A stretch of 32,075 bases of DNA from contig UQYM01000034.1 of the NCBI GenBank assembly GCA_900545315.1, positions 1 to 32,075 of the forward strand, given 5' to 3'. The position numbers and the translations under genes were made by a program. Positions 17,143-25,533 of this stretch are shown here, piece by piece; position 1 is the stretch's first letter; each line of letters starts with the position of its first letter. This DNA is from an uncultured Alistipes sp. GTDB taxonomy: Bacteria; Bacteroidota; Bacteroidia; Bacteroidales; Rikenellaceae. The notes below the pieces were generated by a model. That model had not been told where the DNA came from, made no database searches, and saw only the letters and a list, made by a program, of their open reading frames with translations.

Positions 17143-18228
17143 ATGGACAAAAATCGCTATTGCATCATCATGGCAGGAGGTATCGGCAGTCGTTTCTGGC
17201 CGATCAGCCGCCGTACTCAGCCCAAACAGTTTTTGGATGTATTGGGCACGGGGAAGAGTTTTATCCGCCACACCTTTGAACGTTTTGCGCGGATTATTCC
17301 GCCCGAAAACTTTCTTGTGGTGACCAACAGCAACTATAAAGCACAAGTGCTCGAACACCTCCCGGAACTTTCAGACAACCAGATACTGTGCGAACCGGTA
17401 GGACGCAATACAGCCCCCTGCATTGCCTATGCAGCATGGCGTCTGAAGAGTGTCAACCCGGCTGCCACGATGATCATCACCCCTTCGGACCACCTGATCC
17501 TCAACGAAGAGGAGTTCTGTCATGACATTGCCGAAAGTGCCGATTTTGCCGAGGCTCATAACGCGATGATGACCATCGGCATCCATCCGAACCGTCCCGA
17601 CACCGGCTACGGATACATTCAAATCGAAGCGGGTTCTGCCGACGGATTCGCAGCCATCCACAAGGTTAAAACCTTTACCGAAAAGCCTAACCTGGAGATG
17701 GCGAAGCTGTTTGTCGAGAGTGGTGAGTTCTTCTGGAATTCAGGTATTTTCATCTGGAAGGTGGATACCATCATGGAGAATCTCGCAGAGTTTCTGCCAG
17801 AGATGCAACAGCTGTTCGCTTCAGCCCAAGGAAAATACAACACCCCCGAAGAGCAACAGGCGATCAACGAAATCTATCCGGAATGCCGAGGAATCTCGAT
17901 CGATTTCGGGGTCATGGAGAAGGCCCGCAACGTATATGTCCGTTGCAGCAACTTCGGATGGTCCGATATCGGTACATGGGGTTCACTCTACCAGCACTCG
18001 GCCAAAGATGCCGAAGGAAATGTCGAAAGCCAGACCTGCATGCTCTATGACACGAAAGGTTGCATTGTGAAGGGGAAAAACGACAAATTGATCGTCATCG
18101 AAGGACTTGAAGACTATATTGTGGTCGATACGGATGATGTTTTGATGATCTGTCCCAAACAGAACGAACAGAACATCAAGAAATTTATCGATGACGTGAA
18201 CTACAAAATCGGCGACAAATTTATTTAG
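17143..18228 (+). CDS. manC: Mannose-1-phosphate guanylyltransferase (GDP-mannose pyrophosphorylase)
   Basis: Makes GDP-mannose from mannose-1-phosphate and GTP, feeding surface polysaccharide and GDP-fucose synthesis. The nucleotidyltransferase signature MAGGIGSRFWPISRRTQPKQFL (10-30) and the sugar-binding FTEKP motif near residue 180 are clear. NSGIFIWK and SIDFGVMEKA follow as in the family. At 361 residues it is the short form, without the C-terminal phosphomannose isomerase domain found in bifunctional ManC/AlgA. No terminator lies between it and murF, so the two are probably co-transcribed. Confidence 0.95.
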   Translation: MDKNRYCIIMAGGIGSRFWPISRRTQPKQFLDVLGTGKSFIRHTFERFARIIPPENFLVVTNSNYKAQVLEHLPELSDNQILCEPVGRNTAPCIAYAAWRLKSVNPAATMIITPSDHLILNEEEFCHDIAESADFAEAHNAMMTIGIHPNRPDTGYGYIQIEAGSADGFAAIHKVKTFTEKPNLEMAKLFVESGEFFWNSGIFIWKVDTIMENLAEFLPEMQQLFASAQGKYNTPEEQQAINEIYPECRGISIDFGVMEKARNVYVRCSNFGWSDIGTWGSLYQHSAKDAEGNVESQTCMLYDTKGCIVKGKNDKLIVIEGLEDYIVVDTDDVLMICPKQNEQNIKKFIDDVNYKIGDKFI

Positions 18229-18281
18229 TAACCGTACTACGATCGTCCGACGAGCCTTCGGCAGGACATACACCAGTCCAC

Positions 18282-18374
18282 ATGCAACGCTGGGCAGAAT
18301 TGACAGACGAAGAACGCGATACGGCATCTCGTTCAGAATTTCAAATGAAGGACTATGAGCGAAATCATGGATAG
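18282..18374 (+). CDS. Possible 30-residue peptide overlapping the murF start
   Basis: A short ATG frame of 30 codons in the manC-murF gap. It is rich in Glu, Asp and Arg with a Trp near the start (MQRWAELTDEERD...DYERNHG), which reads more like protein than intergenic DNA. Its stop overlaps the better murF start as ATGGATAG, the same kind of 8-base overlap as sufC-sufD (ATGAGTAG). It could be a coupling leader peptide for murF or a gene remnant. I recognise no family and see no strong Shine-Dalgarno sequence. Confidence 0.3.
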   Translation: MQRWAELTDEERDTASRSEFQMKDYERNHG

Positions 18375-19890
18375 TAAAACGCTGAAAGAACTATACGAGA
18401 CCTTTCTGCTCCACCCGCATATTTCGACCGATAGCCGCAAAGTCGAGCCAGGGTCGCTATTTTTTGCCTTGCACGGTGAGCATTTCGACGGTAATCAGTT
18501 TGCAGCGACGGCTCTTGCCAATGGAGCTCTGCTGGCTGTGGTCGACAATCCGAAAATCATTCCGATCGTCGAACAGGAGCCCTGCGCATGCGGGCACGAT
18601 CACCACCACAACCATACGCTCTACGACGAAGAGGATGAACAGGAGAGCTGCACCTGCCACGACCACGACACGCACGACGACGATTCAGAAGAGAAGCCCA
18701 AACTGGATCCTCGCTACGTACTGGTGCCCGATACGTTGAAAGCGCTTCAGGCCTTGGCAGCCTATCACCGTCATGAACTGGGCGTCATGATCCTGGCCAT
18801 CACCGGCAGTAACGGCAAAACGACCACCAAAGAGCTGATCGGACGCACCCTCTCGAAAAAATATGCCACAACCGTAACTCAAGGCAATCTGAATAACCAC
18901 ATTGGGGTTCCGCTGACGCTGTTGTCCATGACGGCTGACACCGATTTTGCAGTGGTGGAGATGGGAGCCAGCCACCAGCACGAGATCGAACTGCTTTGCA
19001 AAATTGCACAACCCGACTTCGGATTGATCACCAACATCGGCAGAGCGCATCTCGAAGGATTCGGTGGGGTTGAAGGGATTCGCAAAGGGAAAGGCGAGCT
19101 GCTCGATTACCTGGCGGCGAACGGTGGAACAGCCTTCTATTTACGGGACGATCAAACCCTGCAGGAGATGGTTGATGAACGACCCGACCTGTTTGCCGTA
19201 CCGTACAGTGCCAAACAGTTGGAACGTGATGACGACGGTGAATTTATCGGCGTTCGATGGGAGGGCGAGACCATTCACAGCCATCTGGTCGGTGATTACA
19301 ATCTCAACAACATGGCTGCTGCGTTGGCCATGGCCTCTTACTTTGCCGTGGCACCTGAAGATGCAGCTGAGGCGATCTCCAGTTACATTCCCGATAACAA
19401 CCGTTCACAAAAACAGGTAACGGCATACAACACCCTGATTAAGGATGCCTACAATGCCAACCCCTCCAGCATGCAGGCTGCTCTTGAGAACTTTGCCTCA
19501 TCGGCTTCGGATTTGCCCAAGACGGTAATTTTGGGCGACATGGCTGAATTGGGCAGTTACTCGGCCGACGAGCACCAACGAATCCTCTCACTGCTGCAAC
19601 AATTGGGGATCGAAGAGGCCTATCTGGTTGGCCAACATTTCGGGGATGCATTGACGGCCGATGCTTCACGCGCTGGAAAGTCTGAAACATACAACATTGC
19701 TGCAACATCCTCAGAACACAACACAGTTGCCTCACCCCAAAGTTCAGGCGAATTGTCTGGGCAATTTCACCATTTTACAGATGCAGACGCCTTACATGCG
19801 CACCTGACATCCCATCCGTTACGCAACCGTTTCATTCTCATCAAAGGGTCTCGCAGCATGCAACTCGAAAAGCTGTTTGACCTGTTGTAA
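18367..19890 (+). CDS. murF: MurF, UDP-MurNAc-tripeptide--D-Ala-D-Ala ligase with a His/Cys/Asp-rich insert
   Basis: Adds D-Ala-D-Ala to UDP-MurNAc-tripeptide in the last cytoplasmic step of the peptidoglycan precursor pathway. Seen: N-terminal domain STDSRKVEPGSLFFALHGEHFDGN, ATP loop TGSNGKTTTK (146-155), central-domain motifs VVEMGASHQHEIE and ITNIGRAHLEGFG, and DAYNANPSSM in the C-terminal domain. At 507 residues it is longer than I expect for MurF because of two extra segments. One is at 73-106, with four Cys (73, 75, 95, 97), eight His and many Asp/Glu; the other is Ser/Ala/Thr-rich at about 428-468. ATG 18367 fits family starts; ATG 18355 is also in frame. It follows manC and ends at a strong terminator. 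Confidence 0.95.
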   Translation: MDSKTLKELYETFLLHPHISTDSRKVEPGSLFFALHGEHFDGNQFAATALANGALLAVVDNPKIIPIVEQEPCACGHDHHHNHTLYDEEDEQESCTCHDHDTHDDDSEEKPKLDPRYVLVPDTLKALQALAAYHRHELGVMILAITGSNGKTTTKELIGRTLSKKYATTVTQGNLNNHIGVPLTLLSMTADTDFAVVEMGASHQHEIELLCKIAQPDFGLITNIGRAHLEGFGGVEGIRKGKGELLDYLAANGGTAFYLRDDQTLQEMVDERPDLFAVPYSAKQLERDDDGEFIGVRWEGETIHSHLVGDYNLNNMAAALAMASYFAVAPEDAAEAISSYIPDNNRSQKQVTAYNTLIKDAYNANPSSMQAALENFASSASDLPKTVILGDMAELGSYSADEHQRILSLLQQLGIEEAYLVGQHFGDALTADASRAGKSETYNIAATSSEHNTVASPQSSGELSGQFHHFTDADALHAHLTSHPLRNRFILIKGSRSMQLEKLFDLL

Positions 19891-19929
19891 AGGCTAATTT
19901 TTAACACATACGTGACGTTCACTACATCA

Positions 19930-19963
19930 ACAGTGCATTCTCTATTGAATGCACTGTTTTTTT
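19930..19963 (+). terminator. Terminator of the manC-murF unit
   Basis: A perfect 11-bp stem (ACAGTGCATTC with GAATGCACTGT), 6-base loop and seven T at 19957-19963, 39 bases after the murF stop. Confidence 0.93.
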
Positions 19964-20224
19964 GTAAGTCATAGAGGCCTTGGCCATTACTGATGCGCTT
20001 TGCCTCTCTGCATGATATGGTCCTGCACCCGCCCAATCATTCGCAGATCATTCCTCCATTCACGTCCAGTTATCCAACATTCTTCAAATCCACCCACTCA
20101 ACCAGAAGAAAAAGCAGTCCAAGCCCAATAAGCGTACCACTCCCCCTCTATCAACGAGACACGCTTCTTACCGGTTATTGCTGAGTTCACGCAATCCATC
20201 CCAGTCCGCACTGCCCATATCTCA
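19964..20224. other. Gene-free region between convergent terminators
   Basis: About 260 bases between the terminators of murF (plus) and transketolase (minus). C- and T-rich on the plus strand. I see no promoter, repeat or credible gene in it. Confidence 0.5.
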
Positions 20225-20272
20225 ATAAAAGAGCGTGGAAAACACCCTTTAAACTAAGGGTCTTCCACGCTC
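20225..20272 (-). terminator. Terminator of transketolase
   Basis: An outer 10-bp stem (20231-20240 with 20263-20272) and an inner ACCCTT/AAGGGT stem (20244-20249 with 20256-20261). On the minus strand it is followed by TTTTATTGAG. It lies 23 bases past the transketolase stop. Confidence 0.9.
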
Positions 20273-20295
20273 CTGTTGATATAAAAAGCTATGTA

Positions 20296-22323
20296 CTATT
20301 TTTTCAGCATCGCTTTCACCTGGTTGTAAACATTTTGTCCAGAGAAGCCGAACTTCTCATCCAGCACACTGGCCGGAGCCGAGTAGCCGAAATGATCCAG
20401 GCCATAAACCGTTCCATCACCTCCTACCAGGCCAGCCAACGTAACAGGCAGTCCTGAGGTGAGACCAAATTTAGGTACACCGGCCGGCAGCACGCTCTGC
20501 TGGTACTCTTGACTCTGATCCCGGAACAGGCCTTCAGACGGAACCGAAACGACACGTACTTTGACACCATCAGCTTTCAGCAGTTCAGCTCCATCCACCA
20601 ACGTAGCCACCTCTGAACCACTTGCCAACAGAATCACATCCGGTGTTCCTTCGCAATCCATCACCACGTAGGCGCCCTTCACAGCCTGCATCGCCTCTTC
20701 GGCACGATTACCGTGCAGGGCCGGCAGATCCTTGATGTTTTGGCGAGAGAGCACCAAGGCCGTCGGGCGCTGCTCCTCCATCGCGATCTTCCAGGCCGCT
20801 ACCGTCTCACGGGCATCTGCCGGACGCAACACGACAACCGAACGTTCGCCCCGGTGGTTGCGCAACTGCTCCATCAGGCGCAGCTGTGCTTCATGTTCAA
20901 CCGGCTGATGGGTCGGGCCATCCTCGCCTACACGGAACGAATCGTGTGTCCAAATAAACTTCACCGGCAAACGCATCAGCGCCGAAAGCCGCAGTACCGG
21001 TTTCATGTAATCCGAGAAGACGAAGAAGGTACCGCAAGCTGGAATAATTCCGCCATGCAGGGCAATACCGTTCATAATACAAGCCATCGTAAACTCGCAC
21101 ACACCGGGTTGCAGGAAACGTCCCCCGAAATCATCTTTGGTCAGTGCATGTGTTTTCTTGAGGAAACCGTCGGTCTTATCCGAGTTGCTCAAATCGGCCG
21201 AAGCGACAATCATATTTTCGACATTCTCAGCCAACGTTCCCAATACAGCAGCCGACGCCGCACGCGTAGCGACATTCTCACCGCACTTGATATTCAGATA
21301 GTCAATTTCCGGCAATTTACCCTGCAGGAAGCCATCGAGAATCTCTGCCAGCTCACTGTTGGCGGCTGTCCAGCTCTTCTGCTCATCTTTACGCAGAGCG
21401 ACCCATTTGCGCAACTCTGCGGCACGATCTGCATAGAGCTGTTTTACTTCATCAAAAATCACGAACGGATTTTCGGGATCACCACCCAGATGGGCCACCG
21501 TCTTGGCAATATCGGCACCGGCAGCAGTCAGGGGCTGACCATGAGTCGAAACTTTATTTTCAAAACTTTCGCCATCTTTTCCGAGTGCACCTTTGCCCAT
21601 CACGGTATGACCAACGATCAGGGTCGGCTTCTCGGTCTCATTGATCGCACGATTCAACGCCATACGGATCTCACCGGCATCGTTTCCGTCGATGCTGATC
21701 ACATTCCAGCCCCACGCCTCATATTTGGCCACAATGTCTTCGGTCGAAACCTCATCCACTTTGGTTGAGAGCTGAATGTTGTTCGAATCGTAGAACATAA
21801 TAAAGTTGTGCAGTCCGAGGTGACCGGCGATACGGCCGACACCCTGAGAAACCTCCTCCTGAATGCCGCCGTCGGAGATGAAAGCAAAGGTTTTGTGAGC
21901 CATCCACTCGCCGAAACGAGCCACCATGAAACGCTCCGCAATGGCTGCACCCAACGCCATGGCATGCCCCTGACCCAGCGGTCCGGAGGTGTTTTCGATA
22001 CCATGTTTCAGATCCAGTTCAGGGTGTCCCGGAGTGGGGCTTCCCCACTGACGAAAATGTTTGAGATCATCCAACGAGAAATATCCAGCCAACGTCAACA
22101 CCGAATAGAGCATCGGAGACATATGGCCCGGATCGAGGAAGAAACGATCACGGAAAGGATAGGTCGGATCATCGGGATCATATTTCAAAAACTCGGTATA
22201 GAGAACGTTAATAAAATCAGCTCCGCCCATGGCTCCGCCCGGGTGTCCCGACTTAGACTTCTCTACCATCGAGGCCGCCAAAATACGGATATTATTCGCG
22301 GCCATTGTCGTTACATCTTTCAT
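20296..22323 (-). CDS. tkt: Transketolase
   Basis: Thiamine-diphosphate enzyme of the non-oxidative pentose phosphate pathway, moving two-carbon units between sugar phosphates. The 675 residues give the complete three-domain enzyme: KSGHPGGAMGGADF at the N-terminus, the ThDP/metal motif ISDGGIQEE followed by DSNNIQLS, the pyrimidine-domain motif HDSFRVGEDGPTHQPVEH with catalytic Glu467, and a C-terminal domain ending NQVKAMLKK. An internal ATG at codon 7 (MAANNIR) is a second possible start. Its nearest promoter lies 283 bases upstream, implying a long leader (see findings). Confidence 0.97.
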   Translation of the reverse strand: MKDVTTMAANNIRILAASMVEKSKSGHPGGAMGGADFINVLYTEFLKYDPDDPTYPFRDRFFLDPGHMSPMLYSVLTLAGYFSLDDLKHFRQWGSPTPGHPELDLKHGIENTSGPLGQGHAMALGAAIAERFMVARFGEWMAHKTFAFISDGGIQEEVSQGVGRIAGHLGLHNFIMFYDSNNIQLSTKVDEVSTEDIVAKYEAWGWNVISIDGNDAGEIRMALNRAINETEKPTLIVGHTVMGKGALGKDGESFENKVSTHGQPLTAAGADIAKTVAHLGGDPENPFVIFDEVKQLYADRAAELRKWVALRKDEQKSWTAANSELAEILDGFLQGKLPEIDYLNIKCGENVATRAASAAVLGTLAENVENMIVASADLSNSDKTDGFLKKTHALTKDDFGGRFLQPGVCEFTMACIMNGIALHGGIIPACGTFFVFSDYMKPVLRLSALMRLPVKFIWTHDSFRVGEDGPTHQPVEHEAQLRLMEQLRNHRGERSVVVLRPADARETVAAWKIAMEEQRPTALVLSRQNIKDLPALHGNRAEEAMQAVKGAYVVMDCEGTPDVILLASGSEVATLVDGAELLKADGVKVRVVSVPSEGLFRDQSQEYQQSVLPAGVPKFGLTSGLPVTLAGLVGGDGTVYGLDHFGYSAPASVLDEKFGFSGQNVYNQVKAMLKK

Positions 22324-22605
22324 CTGATTTGGTTTCGATTTAAGTTAGTTTATCTATTGATTTGCATTTTATTGACAATGTCTTGAATGTCTTGCATGGC
22401 CCGAAACATCCTCTCCAGGCACACCAAGCCTTCTATATTTCCATCCGACCGGACAAAACTGCCCCATCATTTTCCACACTCACATCCTTTTAGCAATCGT
22501 CCATACCACTCTTACGGCCGGGTCCGTGAACATAGACATATTCCCGCCCCTCCAGACTCCAAACCGATTTATGCCGGACTCGAGTTGGACGGATACGAGG
22601 CTTTA
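22324..22605 (-). promoter_or_regulatory. Long leader region of transketolase
   Basis: About 275 bases between the predicted transcription start near 22599 and the transketolase ATG. No credible gene on either strand. No riboswitch class is recognisable; in particular I do not see thiamine-pyrophosphate riboswitch core sequences. It may hold an unseen second promoter or an untranslated regulatory element. Confidence 0.35.
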
Positions 22606-22636
22606 CAAATTTATAAAAAATAGGCAGAGTGCCAAA
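22606..22636 (-). promoter_or_regulatory. Promoter upstream of transketolase
   Basis: Minus strand: TTTG (22636-22633), 19-base spacer, TAAATTTG (22613-22606), an exact match to the Bacteroides primary-sigma pattern. It starts 38 bases after the tilS stop. Confidence 0.65.
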
Positions 22637-22674
22637 CTGGAAAGCAGACAATTTTCCGATAATTTCAGCCCAGA

Positions 22675-24030
22675 TCAAGCTGGATCGATATCGGCCGTCA
22701 GACGCAGCACATTTTCAGTGTTGGAATCGACCCGATACCGTTCATCGACCCGACGGCCAATCACCCAGACGATCTCATCTCCGGAGAGCACGACAAATTG
22801 GCGCTGTTTATCGGGCAACGACACTTTGCTATCGATCAACAGATCGCTCACCTTCTTATGGCCCGACATCCCGAACGGAATAAAGGTATCCCCATCGCGC
22901 CAACGTCGGACATGCAACGGGTAGTGCAGTTTCTGCTCATCGAGCAACGCCACATTATCCGGCTGTCGCAAAGTCTCCAGGTCATCAATTTCCAGATGCT
23001 CAAACCGAATGATATTGCCTCCGCAACAGATGCGATGGGTCTGTTCATTGGCCTCCAATTCACAAACATCGTCCGAAGGAATGGGCATCACGATAATTCT
23101 ACGACGATCGATATAGGCTGCATAATCACGCGAATAGAATCTTTTTCCGGTACTTTGTTCTCCGGTCTCGAAGCTGTGATACAGTTGATTGATCACATCG
23201 GGATTAAAGTGGAATCCCCGCAACAATTCATACACCACAAACTGCACAGGCAACATGGGATCGATCCGATCCACCTCGATAATGTGGTGATCGCCCTCAT
23301 CGGTGACCACTCGCTGCCGCAACACAGCCATACTGCGGTCAATAAAGCCCTGAGCTGCCGTCAGTCGTTCGACATTGGAGGACATCGTTTCGGTAAACTG
23401 CGGGGAGATCTCTTTGATGCGGGGCACAACCCCCAGACGAATTTTGTTGCGCAAATATTTAGTCGAGGAGTTCGAGGAATCCTCCCGAAACGGAATATTG
23501 TTATGCAGAGCGTAATCGAGAATCTCCTTGCGGGTCGAAAAGAGCAGCGGCCGAATCAACCGTCCGTTGATCACGCTGATACCGGTCAATCCCCTCAACC
23601 CTGTACCACGCAGCAGGTTGATCAAAAAGGTTTCGACCGAATCGTCGCCGTGATGAGCAATGGCAATGCGCTGGTATCCATACTGGTCACAAAGACTGTC
23701 GAACCAGGCATAACGCAAACGGCGAGCAGCCATCTGCACCGACTCCCCGGTTTGTTCCATCTCCTTGAGCGTATCGAAACGGATATTGTAGTGTGGAACA
23801 CCGAGCTTTTCGGCCGTATCGGCGACCAATTGTTCATCCTCCTCGGCTTCGGGGCCCCGTAACTGGAAATTGCAGTGTGCCACCCCGATCTGATAGCCTG
23901 CCTCGGCAAAGAGCGACAACATCACCATCGAATCGACCCCACCGCTAACTGCCAACAAGATTTTATCATCATGCGAACAGATGCTGTGTCCGGACACATA
24001 ATTTTCAAATTTGCTCTGCAACGTCTCCAT
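22675..24030 (-). CDS. tilS: tRNA(Ile)-lysidine synthase
   Basis: Modifies C34 of the minor tRNA-Ile (CAU anticodon) to lysidine so that it reads AUA and is charged with isoleucine. The PP-loop ATPase motif SGGVDS (29-34) and the following HCNFQLRG and AHHGDDSVETFLINLLRGTGLRGL motifs are clear. The C-terminal half matches the TilS substrate-binding region (DEQKLHYPLHVRRWRDGDTFIPFGM). Length is 451 residues. The start at ATG 24030 is set by a strong Shine-Dalgarno sequence; the frame is open to a TTG at 24045. It follows murB by 32 bases on the same strand, so the two form an operon. Confidence 0.95.
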   Translation of the reverse strand: METLQSKFENYVSGHSICSHDDKILLAVSGGVDSMVMLSLFAEAGYQIGVAHCNFQLRGPEAEEDEQLVADTAEKLGVPHYNIRFDTLKEMEQTGESVQMAARRLRYAWFDSLCDQYGYQRIAIAHHGDDSVETFLINLLRGTGLRGLTGISVINGRLIRPLLFSTRKEILDYALHNNIPFREDSSNSSTKYLRNKIRLGVVPRIKEISPQFTETMSSNVERLTAAQGFIDRSMAVLRQRVVTDEGDHHIIEVDRIDPMLPVQFVVYELLRGFHFNPDVINQLYHSFETGEQSTGKRFYSRDYAAYIDRRRIIVMPIPSDDVCELEANEQTHRICCGGNIIRFEHLEIDDLETLRQPDNVALLDEQKLHYPLHVRRWRDGDTFIPFGMSGHKKVSDLLIDSKVSLPDKQRQFVVLSGDEIVWVIGRRVDERYRVDSNTENVLRLTADIDPA

Positions 24031-24034
24031 AACC

Positions 24035-24040
24035 CCTCCT
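24035..24040 (-). promoter_or_regulatory. Shine-Dalgarno sequence deciding the tilS start
   Basis: AGGAGG on the minus strand, four bases before ATG 24030. Full Shine-Dalgarno sequences are unusual beside the other genes of this window, and this one rules against the upstream TTG at 24045. Confidence 0.8.
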
Positions 24041-24062
24041 ATCAATTTTCAATACGCACTAA

Positions 24063-25076
24063 TCAAAGCACATTGACCTCCATATCGATCTCGACCCCGA
24101 ATCGGTCATACACCTCTTGTTGGATACGATGAGCCAACGCCAACACCTCATTCCCGGTGCCGCCGCCATAATTGACCAACACCAACGCCTGATGTTCATG
24201 CACGCCAACATTACCTACCCGACGTCCTTTCCACCCAGCCCGATCAATCAACCAACCGGCAGCCAATTTCACGCGATCGCCCCCCACTTCGTAGCTGGGC
24301 ATATCGGGATACGCTCTTTTGAGCTGTTCGGCCATCTCCCGTGAAACCACCGGATTTTTAAAAAAGCTGCCGGCATTCCCCAACACTTTAGGGTCAGGCA
24401 ATTTACTACGGCGAATTGCCACCACCGCATCGCGTACCGTATGCAAGGTGGGGCCGCCGGCTTCTGTGACTTTGGCCTTCAGATCTCCGTAACCCAATCT
24501 AAACACCGGTACAAGATCCAACGCAAAGGTTACCGAGAGAATAATGGCTCGGCCCCGCAACTCTCGTTTAAAGATGCTGTCCCGGTAACCGAACGCACAC
24601 GCCTGCGCAGAGAGCACCTCGATCCGATCCTTCTCGGGACTGTAAAATTCCACTTCGCGGATGGTATCTTTCGCCTCAGCGCCGTAGGCCCCGATATTTT
24701 GGACCGGAGCGGCACCCACATAACCCGGAATCAACGAGAGATTCTCGACCCCTCCATAACCATGATCGACCGCCCAAGCGACAAAATCGTCCCACTCGAC
24801 TCCGGCTTCGACCTTTACCAGCGCTTTGCCGTTCTCTTCACCCAGCAATGTAATTCCCTGAGATACCGGATGCAAGATTACGCCGGGGTAATCCTGGGTA
24901 AACAATACATTGTTTCCTCCGCTGAGTACATACCACGACTCACCCGAAGTGCGCTGCTCGGCAAAAAAGCCACGCAGGGTCTCCACATCGGCAAATTTGA
25001 CACATCCGGCTGCAACGGCCTCGACACTGAAGCTGTTCATGGCCTTGAGAGATATGGGAGTTCGGTTAAATTCCAT
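24063..25076 (-). CDS. murB: UDP-N-acetylenolpyruvoylglucosamine reductase
   Basis: FAD enzyme that reduces UDP-GlcNAc-enolpyruvate to UDP-MurNAc with NADPH in the cytoplasm. The FAD-binding stretch YVLSGGNNVLF (49-59) and IPGYVGAAPVQNIGAYGAE (116-134) are present. Catalytic residues are visible: Arg165 in FGYRDSIFK, Ser237 in NAGSFFKNP and Glu333 in DMEVN. At 337 residues with the YRDS segment present it is the type I (E. coli-like) form. First gene of the murB-tilS unit. A possible promoter lies about 220 bases upstream. Confidence 0.97.
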   Translation of the reverse strand: MEFNRTPISLKAMNSFSVEAVAAGCVKFADVETLRGFFAEQRTSGESWYVLSGGNNVLFTQDYPGVILHPVSQGITLLGEENGKALVKVEAGVEWDDFVAWAVDHGYGGVENLSLIPGYVGAAPVQNIGAYGAEAKDTIREVEFYSPEKDRIEVLSAQACAFGYRDSIFKRELRGRAIILSVTFALDLVPVFRLGYGDLKAKVTEAGGPTLHTVRDAVVAIRRSKLPDPKVLGNAGSFFKNPVVSREMAEQLKRAYPDMPSYEVGGDRVKLAAGWLIDRAGWKGRRVGNVGVHEHQALVLVNYGGGTGNEVLALAHRIQQEVYDRFGVEIDMEVNVL

Positions 25077-25533
25077 TTGTTTTGATATAAATACGCCTGT
25101 TTGTCTAAGACATCTTATCGTGCATTCCTATCGAACCATAAACCATTATGCTTCGATTCCGATCTAATATAATGCAACTCCGTTACGACTTCGATGCTTC
25201 TTGGACGGGGGAAGCCTTCTCACGCAGGCAGCGACCAACACTATTCAACGTTGACGTAATTCTCCCCCTCAACTGTGCAAAACAAGTCTATAATAATACA
25301 AAAATAACGCATTGCATCAAAATTCACAACAACCATCTCTGTCCACTGCAAATCAGGCCAAGTTCCCCTCCGCAACCCCTCACTTTCAAAGGGGTGAACA
25401 GACACCAACCCCTGACCAAATAATTTTCCGACACGGATGCTGCTTATACGCCATTTTTTGAGTACCTTTAGCAGGTTTTAAGGCGCTGGGAAGACAGCAC
25501 CTTCGCTGAAGACCCAATTCAAACACAATCAAG
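25077..25533. other. Gene-free region between divergent murB and DUF4301 genes
   Basis: About 457 bases separating divergent genes. It holds a possible murB promoter at 25299-25330. A -7-like TACCTTTA (25463-25470, plus strand) 64 bases before the DUF4301 gene has no matching -33 box. The short frame at 25148-25423 does not look like protein. Confidence 0.45.
25299..25330 (-). promoter_or_regulatory. Possible promoter of murB-tilS
   Basis: Minus strand: GTTG (25330-25327), 20-base spacer, TATTTTTG (25306-25299). The -7 box is exact and the -33 box has one mismatch. It would give a leader of about 215 bases, which is long, so a nearer promoter is possible. Confidence 0.4.

Noticed and set aside
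20713..21768. A 351-codon open frame on the plus strand
   Set aside because: Antisense to transketolase; no recognisable domain.
22490..22678. A 62-codon minus-strand frame in the transketolase leader
   Set aside because: Starts with TTG at the tilS stop and contains the transketolase promoter within it.
22798..23862. A 354-codon open frame on the plus strand
   Set aside because: Antisense to tilS; no recognisable domain.
25148..25423. A 91-codon plus-strand frame between murB and the DUF4301 gene
   Set aside because: No homology recognised, no ribosome site, and it covers the possible murB promoter.
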